Notes under the pieces: generated by a model
Databases searched by the model: none
What the model saw: only the letters and a program-made list of their open reading frames with translations
What the model was told of the DNA's origin: nothing
Shown here: piece after piece, positions 33,525 through 63,175 of the stretch
How positions within the stretch are numbered: the first letter of the stretch is position 1
Layout of the letters: each line of letters begins with the position of its first letter
Assembly: GCA_964036295.1 (NCBI GenBank)
Contig: OZ038471.1
Coordinates: 12,108,184 to 12,172,183 of the forward strand
Source: Plumapathes pennacea
Taxonomy: Eukaryota; Cnidaria; Anthozoa; Antipatharia; Myriopathidae
Length of the DNA: 64,000 nt
Direction: 5' to 3'
Position numbers and translations under genes: made by a program

Positions 33525-34134
33525 GAAAAAGTAAACTGAACTTATATCAGTATATATTTCTAGTTGGTCAGGTACAGGAGTACACTGACATATTACTGAG
33601 AGTTGGCAATTCAAGTAATAATGAAATTAATTATAAGAATATAAGGATTCTCATTATTTAATCCACTTTTACCCAAGATTTAGGGGGTTACTTATGTATA
33701 GCTCTTTATAAACATATTATTGTGCACCGAAGCAGAAATCTCAGGACTACAACATGTGTAATTATTGTAAAAGCTTTAATGCTCAATACAGTACTTTTCA
33801 ACATGCAAAGTTATGTTAATAAAAACTTGAAAGTACAATCAACATGTGCTGCTTTAGTCAAGTTTTAGTGCCTATTAAATTCGATGCATGGGAAATCTGA
33901 ATTTGCTGTTCAGCTTCCTTTCAAAATATTATAGACTTAATGACAAGATGATCAAGTGGCAAAATTTTTGGAGAACCCACTCAGCAATAATATTGCTGTG
34001 CGATTTTACTTTGACATGTAATACCTTGACATTTCTAACAGCGAACTGCTCAAAATAAACATTTTCAACATGGCATAATAACACTATAAAGATGCCTTTC
34101 AACCCAAAGAATTTGGTCCTTAAAGTTTTTTAAT
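33525..34134. other. Non-coding spacer between the two Harbinger genes
   Basis: AT-rich interval between convergent stop codons. It presumably contains both 3' ends. Confidence 0.6.
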
Positions 34135-34873
34135 CTACTTATCAGCAAATTTCTGCATCACAGACACCAGAGCCATCTGCTGTTGAGCCATAAGACGAAG
34201 GAGATCTTCTTGCCGCTTCGCGGCATTTTCCTGCTCTCGCTCTCTTATTTCTAGTTCTCGTTTGCGAAGTTCTTGTTCGCTTTTAGCTTTTTCCCTAAAG
34301 AAATCCACGAGCTCCCCGCCATTTCTCCAAGACTTTTTCCCGCCACCTTTTGTGTCTGACTCCGAACTCTTTCGTTTGGTCGTTTCTTTCATTCTCTCCA
34401 TCGCTTTCCTTCGTATATCCTCGGCAGCTACCTTGTCAGCTTTCTTCTTGTTAGCGTTGGAAGACAGACTCTCCTCTTTATTACATAATTCTTCAATCAA
34501 CACGTCCCTTTCGGACATTTCCACGTCAATGTCGCTCGCCTTCTCTTCCTCCACCATCCTTTTTCTGAACTTTGATTGAAGCAAGTTCCAGCGATCTCTC
34601 ACTGCTCGTTTATCCTTTAGGACAAACTTTGGCTGTTCTACGCTGTTTAAGCGCTCCTGGATAGCTTCCAAAATTCTCCCTCTGTCAGGACTTCCTTTCT
34701 TGTAATCAAAAATATCACTCACGACCATTTCTCGGAGGAACAGCACGTCGTGCTGTTCAGTCCATTCCATGGCCCTGGAAAATAGCAAACGAGAAAAGTC
34801 TGAGAATAAACGCGAAAATTGAGCAGAACTACTGAACGTGAATAAGGACTTACTGTTGTTTTTGAGAAGCCAT
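34135..34873 (-). CDS. Harbinger Myb/SANT-like (trihelix) DNA-binding protein, two exons
   Basis: In Harbinger elements this second protein binds DNA ends and brings the transposase to the nucleus. Exon 1 is 34854-34873 (MASQKQ), donor CA|GTAAGT. Exon 2 is 34135-34774 after acceptor TATTTTCCAG. Joined they give 219 aa beginning MASQKQQAMEWTEQHDVLFL, so the frame upstream of the acceptor is not used. Residues ~9-85 are the SANT-like domain (W..L..KF), followed by a charged region and a long Arg/Glu/Gln coiled coil (ELEIREREQENAAKRQEDLL). It is convergent with the transposase. Confidence 0.85.
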
Positions 34874-35203
34874 TTTCTCAGCCAGTTTCCTTTCGGTGAC
34901 TACCTGTGTTTCAACGGAAAATATGTAAAAGTTATTAGTTGAATTGTAAAGGAAATCCGCCTAAAGTGAAAACAGAAAGTTTAGGTATAAGTCTTGGTAG
35001 TTTTTGGAAGGAAATGAAGTTAAAAACAAGAAAAAATATAAAGGATAAACTCACGTCTTCCACACAACGCCGAGCTGGCCTGAATGACCTCGGCGCCGAG
35101 TCGCGACGGCTGTCCTTGAAGGCGCGAAACGTCGACCGGAAGTAAATTATACTTCCGTTTACCGTCGCCGTCGCGAAAACCGCTGGTGCTTAAGTTCCCT
35201 AAA

Positions 35204-35808
35204 AAGTACTGAGGGGGGAGGAGCATGAAGTGTTATCCATGTAAAAGCCGCCGTGGTACAGGTCCTGTGAGAAAGTTTGTCTTTTATTATCTACTTAACA
35301 CAAAGAATGCACAGAGAGATTTCCAGTAAAGGGTTTCCGTGCTAATGTTATAACTTTTGCGACAGAATGTCAGAAGCTAAATTACCTCTCCAGGGAGGGG
35401 TTTTCTAAATATAATTGGCTCTCTCGCACGTGGAAATTCAAGGCATTATTTAATGGCGGCTGTGAGCGTTGCCGATTCTTTGGCTGCATATGGAAATCTG
35501 CTCCCCCCCTTCAGCCCCCGGCTGACATATCCGTAGTATCTGGCAAACAGACGACACAGATTCACATTTAGAGCGACATTTTTGGACACATTTGCGAATA
35601 TACGCTCCGCTCACAAAAGAAGGAACACAGCTGTATGGTGTGACCATGACATATATGTTTTGGCAAAGGTAAAAGCTTATTCCGAGTTTTTTTGCGTTCG
35701 CTGATATGTTTGTTGACACATGATTTCATGCCATAATTGCAAATGCAGATCAACTGTGGTATGTCTGAGTTGTTTGTTTATAAAATTGTCTCGAGCGGAT
35801 TCTGTCAC
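35204..35808. repeat. Dispersed repeat P, second copy, right part
   Basis: Continues the repeat from 32164 with GTACTGAGGGGGGAGG, matching 18200 onward to the point of divergence at 18775. Its end abuts the TIR of the next transposon. Confidence 0.8.
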
Positions 35809-36179
35809 TTGAGAAAATATCACTTTCAATAACGATTTTTACATAATCTGACGCGTTCAATTGCATTTTCGGGCAATCATTAGCGTCTTTGGTCATTGAT
35901 TGGCAAACAACAAACTTTCATTTGCGTGATCATCCATATCATTAGCACCAATCGAATAGCCAAGTGCGCGAATAGGCAAACATTTTAACGATAATCATGT
36001 TCATTAACATTTTTAAACGTAAACAGGCATACAATAGCATTTCTGGGCAACTATTGGCGAGTGCATGACAATCATTAACGCGGTCATACAATCAATTGCA
36101 CATTTTCAAAATTAATTAAACAAAATGTATTTTCAATAAGAAATAATGTTTTTTTCGTCTCTTTTGCGAAGGGTTTCAT

Positions 36180-37070
36180 TATGAGTTACTAGCTTTCAAT
36201 TGCTTCGCCATTTAGACACCGTTTGCATATAGCGATACCACTGTGCACATTTACCGGCAGATATTGTGGCGACGTTTCGTTCCAACGCTTCTAGCAGCAA
36301 CCGAGTGCGGTAAACCTCCAAAGCAATCCTTTGATCTCTTGCTTCGTTGCTGTTATCCATCCGCTCTTGCACTTCTGGGCGAGAAATAACTGCCTAAATG
36401 GCTGCTTTCAGCGCGCTAATTGCATGCTTTACAATATTGAATTGAAATGGGCTGTAGGGTGGTAACATTTTCAGCTCTGTGTTAGGTCCGGGTGGTTTGG
36501 ACGGCGATGTGCCGGAGCCCCATCGTATATGAGTACCACTAGCTCGTCAGGGTCGAGGTTCGACCTTGCTTTCGTTAGGAAGTCACTAAATCTCTCGGCA
36601 TTCATCCCACCGATGATGGCGGAGTGGAACACGAGGCCATTGATAGGTGAGATAGCCATTGCGACCGTCGCGTTCCGCCCTCGGCTCTGTCCGCACACTT
36701 GCCTGTACGCCCGCTCCCCTTGCCTCGTTCTTCTTTGACTTCTTGAGGTCCAGATATCGTATCCGCATTCATCAACAAAAACAGAGTGCCGAACTACACC
36801 ACGGTTCATAAACCAAATGGCCACACCGTCCTCTTCTCAAGGACCTCGAGTCTGTTTCGCTCAGCTGGGAGGGGTCGGGCCAGTTTAACGAGGAAAAGCA
36901 TGCCTTCCAGGGTCCTAGCGACGGTGTGGTCATGTATGAATAGCTTGTCTGGCAGCCGTCTTCGTAGCTCTCTGTTTATCTTCCACAATTAAAGTGGGCA
37001 GACTGACGTTATTTAGGCTGCCCCGTGGTCTTTCCTGGATCCTTCCCTCTCGTATGTATCTCCCCGAATG
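36180..37070 (-). pseudogene. IS630/Tc1-mariner-like transposase, broken
   Basis: Read 5' to 3' on the minus strand, the pieces are a helix-turn-helix end (QERPRGSLNN), INRELRRRLPDKLFIHDHTV, KLARPLPAERNRLEVLEKR, then after a frameshift near 36824 the DDE core with FVDECGYDIWTSRSQRR (first acid) and LVVLIYDGAPAHRR (second acid), another frameshift near 36480, LKMLPPYSPFQFNIVKHA, and a C-terminal part with RDQRIALEVYRTRLLLEA. The third catalytic position, normally Glu in the N-x-x-E context, reads FNIVKH, so the acid is lost. At least two frameshifts plus this change mean it is inactive. Confidence 0.85.
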
Positions 37071-37074
37071 TATA

Positions 37075-38230
37075 AACAAGTTTCTCTCAGCCCGTACTTG
37101 ATTCGCGTCGTTTTAACATTCCCAAGTGCAAATGCTCGATTATAGATACCGCTTCAACCAATGTATTTGTGTTCTGAGCAATATTTGTGTGAAAGAACAT
37201 CGAATAAGCAGAAGACGTGGCGAAACTTAATGAAATATGAACTCGAATTTACCCTGCGGGCAGAGCGTCTCCCTTTGTCGGGAACTCGGGGGCTCTGTGT
37301 AACGTGCGGCGTATACGAACAGTTGGCGTTTAACTTCGTTTTGCGTGAAGCAAAGGTTCCTTGTTTATTGTCTGAGGATACTAAATTACTAATAGGTTTG
37401 AGGCAAATATCACGCGAGAGATCCAAGATCTGTCAATGAAATGTCACGAGGCGGGTATTATCATCGAATGGGAAATCCCGAATCATCAGCTACTTAGCTT
37501 TCACTCAACGCCGCTTTAACAAAAGCAGGAATACCAGCAGGCTATTACATCGAGAATATTTGTCACTGACTACCTCGAAGTCGTCAAAAGCTCGAAGCCG
37601 TAATGCTCGCTCCACAAGCGTGATGGACGCCTTTGCTGTCACGGTATTCAAACGTCTGTAGCTTCCGATAGAGATTAATTAATTCCAACATCTGCTGCAG
37701 AGATAGGCATAAACAAGCAATATTAAAGAGAGTGGCACTGAGAAAAGCTATTTGTTGTTGCTGTTAGGGTCTTCGTTTTCCGGGTCATAGGTCTTCCTTC
37801 AGGGTCTTCGTTTTCGTTACAACCCGGCAGTGTCAAGACGAGAACTCCAGTGGAGATGACTCAGCAACTTCAATTCACCACTGGGCAGTAGGTTGATAGG
37901 TGTGAGTCACCAGTTTTATGGGATGTGGACACTACAGATAGCCGAAAGGGATACCGGGCATCATGTTCTAAAAGCATTCCAACATGAGACAAGGCTATTT
38001 CCCCAGTCAATCCTATTACAAAATGACAACACAGTTCCTCCACAAAACATGTCAGCTTGAAAATTCACTCAACAAGGTTGCCAGGTTATATAAAGCAAGC
38101 GTCACACCAGCATTGTCACGTGCATCCGAAAGCAAGTTCAAAATGCTCCTGGCAAAAACGATCACTCAAGACAAAAGCAAATCACTCATCGAAAATATTA
38201 TTCCGTATGAAACATCATACCCGGCATGAG
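37075..38230 (+). repeat. Dispersed repeats R and S, copy 2 (transposon cargo)
   Basis: R (37075-37690) matches 10795-11480. S (37980-38230, ATTACAAAATGACAACACAG, AACAAGGTTGCCAGGTT) matches 55250-55560 inverted. The order R then S is the same in the other long-TIR element. Confidence 0.7.
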
Positions 38231-38749
38231 TACACTGGCACTGCCAGTCTAGTTCTTATTGAAAATACATTTTTGTTTAATGAATTTCGAAAATGTGCAA
38301 TTGATTGTATGACCGCGTTAATGATTGTCATGCACTCGCCAATAGTTGCCCAGAAATGCTATTGTATGCCTGTTTACGTTTAAAAATGTTAATGAACATG
38401 ATTATCGCTAAAATGTTTGCCTATTCGCGCACTTGACTATTCGATTGGTGCTAATGATATGGATGATCACGCAAATGAAAGTTTGTTGTTTGCCAATCAA
38501 TGACCAAAGACGCTAATGATTGCCCGAAAATGCAATTGAATGCTTCAGATTATGCAAAAATCGTTATTGAAAGTGATATTTTCTCAAATGAATGCACCGT
38601 AGCGTAAATGAACGTGTCTTCGCGTTATTGATCGTCGATAGACGTAAATGAATGCGTATTTTGCGCTAATGAACAGCAAAAGGTGTATTACGTCATATTG
38701 CCTAGGCACATGGCTTAAAAAGTCGTACAAAAATGACAGGCTGACAGAC

Positions 38750-38853
38750 TGACGAGCATTAAATTTCAAGATGGCGACCCGCTTGGAGTCTCCAAACAAG
38801 GCGATTTTGCTGCATTAGCGTCGTGATTATTACCCCGCTTCGCTCGGGGATTA
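38750..38853. repeat. Copy of the end of the 1.7 kb repeat unit
   Basis: AAGATGGCGACCCGCTTGGA to CTTCGCTCGGGGATTAAA matches the last ~100 bp of the units at 7720-7810 and 9405-9490. Confidence 0.7.
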
Positions 38854-39375
38854 AATCACTAACGTAAGAAACGCTGAGCCATGAAGAGCTCTAAAAGTTA
38901 TTAATATGATTTTAAAAATGATGCGTTCCTTGACTGGTAAACAATGGAGTTGGATTAAAAGAGGAGTAATATGACAAAAATTAGAGGCATTCAGAGTAAG
39001 TCTGACAGCTGCGTTTTGTACTTTTTGAAGCTTACTCAACTGGGACGTAGGCAAGCCGTATAGGAGACTTTACAATATTCAACCCGCTTGGTAATAAATG
39101 CATGGATCAGGAGTTCAGTAGATTTCCGAGACATATATCACCTGATGCGCCTAGTATTATGCAGGTGATAAAATGCTGAGCAGCAGGTTTTAGTTACATG
39201 CATAGCCATAGACAGGACATGCGCCTTGGTCTCTAACAACGGGCGCGGGATCAACGTTTGTGCCACTGACATTGATGTGTGTGATGTTCACTTCCGTTAA
39301 CTGCTGGCGGGTCCCGATACTCATAAGTTATGTCTTTCCGTCTTTGATCATCAGCTTGTCAAAAATCTAGCTTCT
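38854..39375 (-). pseudogene. Non-LTR (CR1/L2-type) reverse transcriptase 3' fragment
   Basis: The minus strand reads IGTRQQLTEVN, then AFYHLHNTRRIR, STELLIHAFITKRVEYC, SQLSKLQKVQNAAVRL, HITPLLIQLHCLPVKERI and FKIILITFRALHG. This is the usual C-terminal stretch after the YADD palm in CR1/L2 elements. Internal stops and shifts separate the blocks. It is cut at 38853 by another repeat. Confidence 0.8.
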
Positions 39376-41242
39376 TACATCAAAGCATAGCAGTCTGACA
39401 CCTAATAAACATATTCAAAGACGTCTTGCTGGGCGAAAGTGAGGTCAGTAATTTGCTACAGGTCGATTTCTAAAGGGGGGATGGTTATAGGCAACATACA
39501 ATCATACAAGTGGTGAACATTTTTCAAATGACTTGTATTTCTCTATCTGCACCACTGAATTGACTCACATTTAGACAGGACACTCATCTTACATCGGCCA
39601 TTGACTTGTAGTTTTCGTAACGTGCATCCAGTACTATAGCAACGGTTGCCATGGGCAAGCTCTATGCAAATGCATACTGATCTATATTGATATTAACAAA
39701 ATGTTAAAAAAGGCCGTATATTTTTGCTGCATTGATATATTCTCACTTTCAGTAGATAGAAGCTTTCATTTTTACAAAATAGGACAATTTCGGTGGTTCT
39801 AGCCAATAAATGGATCCGCGGGGTGTAGATGACGTCGTCCAAGACACGCCCTTAGTCTATTTTCAAAAGGCTATATTTTCGCTCAGAAGCGACAAAAATT
39901 GAAGACAGAATTCGCTATGACCTACAAATTAAAAATACTACATGTAAATATACGTTGTGTGTCACTTGTTTGTTTGCTTTTTTTCATTTTAATCAATAAT
40001 TTCCAAAGTACCTTTGAGCAATTAAAACTTTCTCAGGACGGTGTTAACGACCGATTTTAATAGAATGAACACCAAAAGATGCCGAAAGAGATATTGGACA
40101 GCCACTGAACAGCCGTGAAAACATTTCAGAAAAACCTGAGAATGGTATGGCATCCATCCCCCCCCCCCCACTCCGTCCGTACGTCCAAGGGATAACCCCT
40201 TCCCCCTTCTCTTTACGTCTGAGGGTTAAAGGAAAAATAGAACTACGTTTCTAGAAGATACCGCCTCTGAGTTACCCGTTCCGCAGTAAATGCAAAAATG
40301 GGATATTAATTATAATATATAAGCTGTACGCCAGTCAGGGGGCGGATCCAGGTGGACCAAATGCGTGAGCGCTGATTCGGTGGCATGCTTCTTCGAGAAA
40401 ATGTTGACATTTGGCTCTTAAAAACACCATTTACTGCCATTTCCGTAGGCTGAGAATTAAATTTCGAAACTCTGGCCGGTTTTGGTAAACCGATGCAAAC
40501 CGGTCTGGATCTGCGCCTGCCTGTAAAAGGGTCAGTCTACGATCCTGGACAAAAGTCTTTGGGACACTCTGATTATAGTGCTATTTCGTTTATATCACCC
40601 ACTTTGACTGGCCTAGTTAGTCAAAAAGGCACCCGCTCTCCTTTCCCCCCGATCAATGTTGGTTCAGGACTGGAAGTTGCACAATTCAAAATTGAAGTGG
40701 GGGGGGGGGGGGAAACTCGGACTCTGTCTTGGTGTTCCAACATTTTTTACCAGGATTGTCTGAGAGCAGTTGGAACTTGGAATGGTAATAAAGTGGTTCC
40801 AATTCGACTAATTTCACCCAAACTTGGCACGAGTAACTGAATTTAATCATTCCATCATTCCATTTAATAATCCATCATTTAAAGACTTCAAATGTTAAAA
40901 CTAAATAAAATCTATTTTTCCCAACTAGCAAATTTCATGTTCTTGTACGAAAATGGCTACCCCCTCGATGTTTTGATGATTACTTATTTTGTTATTACTA
41001 TTTCCCTTACTGCAGAACAAAAATCAGGCAGTTTTCCATTTATTATCAAGAGCCAAAATGTTTTAACTCTCTCACACCTGATGTTCGTAACTCTTCAAAC
41101 CTTTTCTATTTTCAAAACAAAACTGAAAAGTAACTTAGCTGCTTTGCTTGTTACCTACACGCCAGACTTTGTAATTTTGCACTTTTCTGTCTAATATTTG
41201 TTTATTAGCACTCCACATACGCACCTTTACATCTGTAGTTTT
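39376..41242. other. Non-coding, repeat-bearing interval
   Basis: It contains a hAT-like terminus CAGGGGGCGGATCCAGG at 40337, a C-run near 40160 and a G-run near 40701. No protein motif was recognised in the open frames at 40493-40840 or 40892-41194. Confidence 0.45.
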
Positions 41243-41647
41243 TCATCGCTGCCAATGAGGAAGCCTAGATATCGTAAGCCCTCTGGTTCCTATCTGGGGT
41301 TCCTCACCACAAAACTTACAATATTTATGAAAGTAATATTTTAATGTCAACGTAATGCCAATAGGTATGTGTGATGAACCAAAAATGAAATGAGATGAAG
41401 CTGACGACGCTGCCTGCTCACAGTCGACTAAGGTCAAAATCTCGAAATTACAGACCAAGTGGAAAAACTCGCGAAGTTGGAGCAGGGACTTCCAGTGTTG
41501 GTGTATAAAAAAGAATAAATTGCCATGCCTATCAATAACTGATAAGATATGTTGAACAGCTAAATGGCTATTCCCAAATCGCACATAAAGCGTATCTGCA
41601 ATCCTTATTGGACTTCTGTTACCAGAAGTCTTAAAGTCCAGCAGCAA
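41243..41647 (-). CDS. Hypothetical 134-residue open frame
   Basis: The frame encodes a protein-like composition (IADTLYVRFGNSHLAVQHIL, KYCKFCGEEPQIGTRG) including a CxxC pair, and is longer than chance neighbours. I do not recognise a family, and no upstream exon or promoter is evident. It may be a relic of a mobile element gene rather than a host gene. Confidence 0.25.
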   Translation of the reverse strand: MLLDFKTSGNRSPIRIADTLYVRFGNSHLAVQHILSVIDRHGNLFFFIHQHWKSLLQLREFFHLVCNFEILTLVDCEQAASSASSHFIFGSSHIPIGITLTLKYYFHKYCKFCGEEPQIGTRGLTISRLPHWQR

Positions 41648-41825
41648 ATACCCTATTCTGTTAGTCTTTTAATTTTCCTTTGACAAGGATTTTTCGGATG
41701 TTTACTGAAAGCATCTTATTTATAACGGTTTTGCTAAATCAATTCCCTGCTATATAATGTGAGATGTGGGTTATATATGCACGTATTGGTATCCGTGTGC
41801 GTCGCGGTTCATTAGACGACTTTCA

Positions 41826-42094
41826 TAATGGCTTTGGTTTTGCGTTTCCTACGCTTTCCGATTGGCTCAAACAAATTTAGCAGCATTGTTGGCCAATCAA
41901 GAGCAAAAGCAAAAACCTAATTGCGATACGGCTCACGCAAGAAAGCAAGTGACGATGGCGTGTTTTTACACTGCTGATTGGTTTCTTCTTCAAGGTAAAA
42001 CCAAACGCGTATTACTTTGGTTTCCGATTGAGTCTTATAGCCTCTGTGATTGGCGGTTTACTTGCTTTGGTATTGGTTTTGGTTTTCGACAGTC
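41826..42094. mobile_element. MITE family M, copy 3
   Basis: It holds GCGTTTCCTACGCTTTCC, GGCCAATCAAGAGC and the GGTTTTCGACAGTC right end, shared with copies at 22032 and 28530. Confidence 0.65.
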
Positions 42095-42375
42095 ATCCGG
42101 AAACGCCGGCTCTAAAAGAAAACTTCCGACGCCATATGGACGGCCAAATTTGAATAGTGCCTTTGTGCAATCTTGAATTGGAGCGAAGTTATTTGTGTGT
42201 ATCAATGACACGTCTGTATGAAAGAGGCCTAATGGTGTGTGCATACGGGTGTGTAAGTGCATGTGACTCTAAAGTAAGAACCCAGAACTAAGTTAAACGT
42301 GGTTCAGTTTAGTAGAAGATCAACTAAGACTTTTCTAAAACTAGGATCTGTCAAACCTGAGCTTAACTCTGCAGG

Positions 42376-61375
<19,000 letters not shown>

Positions 61376-61689
61376 CGGAAATTTTGGGTCAGCAACTGAT
61401 GTCACCCGCTACAGCGGAAACTCTAGAGTTAATTTTGAAGGCTTCATCATGGCACCCTATGAGAAAGAGAAAGTGAAATAATACTGAAATATACTTTACT
61501 CCGAGGGGTTTCTGTCTGTGTTCAGTAGTTATGAAACATTGTGTACTAGGTGTACAGGCACACAAACGTCACCGCGCGGAGGTTTTGCGTCACCTTCTTT
61601 TTGACTCAGCAGTTATCGCGCAAAGCTGTGTATTTTAAGTGCAATATTTTGTATCTACAATCTAACGCTCAAGACCTAAGTGAAATTTT

Positions 61690-61790
61690 ACCTTGAGTTA
61701 GACCAAGTTTTATAACAATGGCGACAATTGCTAAACAACGGAAGTGACGCAAAAAGCGTATTTCCGCGGTGTCCTGTACAAAAGTGACGG
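61690..61790 (-). promoter_or_regulatory. Candidate promoter and 5' UTR exon of the DSTYK-like gene
   Basis: A donor-like CAAG|GTAAAA on the minus strand (61692/61691) could join an untranslated exon to the acceptor at 61457. Just beyond is an ETS-type site CGGAAGTGACG (61739-61749), common in broadly expressed promoters. Inferred only. Confidence 0.35.
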
Positions 61791-62029
61791 TCATCTCTGT
61801 TACTACGCATTCCTCCAAAGAGCACTTGGGAATGAGCATGAAGGCGGCAGTCTAAAGCAACTGAAAAGTTAAGTGCGCGATTCCTATTTTGCCGCGACAC
61901 AATTTCTTAAAAGTGGTCCCTTTTAAAAAATCATTGCTCCCAAAATGAGTGGGTCCGAAATAGAAAATAACGATCATTCTATTTGTTTATGATCTTCAAA
62001 CCGATCATGTTACTGATCATGTACCGACC
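61791..62029. other. Upstream flank of the DSTYK-like gene
   Basis: No gene or repeat was recognised before the satellite begins. Confidence 0.4.
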
Positions 62030-63175
62030 ACATACGGACCACACATGAGCCACTTATCGACCATATACGACGACGTTACTGACCACAAACCCACCAACTA
62101 CCGACCACATACGGACCATAAACCAACCGAGTACCGCTCACGTACAGACCACGTTACTGACCACATACCAACCATAATAACGACCACATACCGACCATGT
62201 ACTGACTACAAACCAACCACATACCGACCACGTTATGACAACATACTGACCACATACCGACCACTTACAGACCACATATAGCGGACCATGTACAGACCGT
62301 ACACCGCCCAAATATCGACCAAATTACTGAACACAAACCAACCACATACTGGCCAAATACCGACCACATTATCGATCACATATTAACCATGTACAGACTA
62401 CAAACTAAACACATACTGACCACATTTCCAACCACATACTGACAACATAGCGACCATGTAACACATCCCAACTACAAACTGACTCTGAACTGACCACATC
62501 GACCACATACCAACCACTGACCATGTACTGACCATGCACCAAGCACATACTAACCACAACCTGACCACATACTGACCGCGTCATTGAGCACTATCGACCA
62601 CATACTGACCACACACCAACCAACATGCCAACTACAGTAGAACCCCGCTAACTCGAACCCCCAAGGGAAGCGAGAAATATTTTGAGTTAGCGGGAGTTCA
62701 AGTTAGCCTATAGTAAATGACTGAAAGGGAAATCCAAGAGAAATGGGTTTAAGTTCGAGATAGCGGGAGTTCGAGTTAACCGAGTTTGATTAGTGGGGCT
62801 GTACTGTACATACTGACCACATACCAACCACGTCTCGACCACGTACTGACCACATAGATCCAAGTACCAACCAAGCACCAGCCACATACCGACCACAAAC
62901 TGACCCTGTACTGACCACAAACCATACACGCTCCCGACCACATATTGACCATATACATCCATGTACGTACCACATACCAACCATGTACTGACCTTGTTAT
63001 TGACCACATCACTGACCACACACTGATCATACACCGACCATGTACCCACCACATAATAACCACATACTGACCACATATTGACCACATATTGACCACATAA
63101 TGACCCCATAATGACCACATACCGACCACTTACTGTCCACATACTGGCCAATTACCAACCACATCACGACCACAA
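62030..63175. repeat. GACCACATACC satellite
   Basis: About 90 degenerate 10-11 bp units of the form CATAC(C/T)GACCA fill this span, interrupted once by a MITE. Open frames on both strands (for example the 147-codon minus frame) are translations of the repeat. Confidence 0.9.
62635..62806. mobile_element. Tigger/pogo-like MITE inserted in the satellite
   Basis: 172 bp with inverted ends CAGTAGAACCCCGCTAACTC and GTGGGGCTGTACTG, flanked by TA duplications (62633-62634 and 62807-62808). Termini and TA target site match pogo/Tigger elements. Confidence 0.85.

Larger units (their letters stand above)
32165..35200. mobile_element. Complete PIF/Harbinger transposon
   Basis: A 3,036 bp element has inverted termini AGGGAACTTAAGCACC (32165) and GGTGCTTAAGTTCCCT (to 35200), with inner TIR similarity to about 40 bp (GACGACGGCAACG against CCGTCGCCGTCGCG). 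It is flanked by a 3 bp duplication AAA. Removing the element restores GGCAAAAAGTACTGAGG, matching GGCAAAAAATTCTGAGG in the empty copy at 18190. It encodes the two proteins usual for the superfamily in convergent orientation: a DDE transposase and a Myb/SANT-like protein. Both look intact, so it may be autonomous and young. Harbinger more often duplicates TWA, so AAA is slightly unusual. Confidence 0.9.
35809..38587. mobile_element. IS630/mariner-type transposon with ~325 bp TIRs, decayed
   Basis: The left end TTGAGAAAATATCACTTTCA to about 36135 is the inverse of about 38262-38587, with high identity over some 325 bp. Inside are a broken IS630-like transposase (minus, 36180-37070) and a 1.1 kb cargo of repeats R and S (37075-38230). 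The right TIR may extend to about 38690, since similar GCGTAAATGAACG words continue. No target duplication was recognised. Confidence 0.75.

Noticed and set aside
35100-35140. GCGCGAAACGTC near the Harbinger right end considered as a second hammerhead
   Set aside because: The CUGANGA box and a matching stem II are missing.
40493-40840. 115-codon frame with a Gly run
   Set aside because: Crosses a G homopolymer and has no domain; likely chance.
62708-63151. 147-codon frame reading WSVCGQYVV repeats
   Set aside because: Translation of the 10-11 bp satellite; no start context or non-repeat content.
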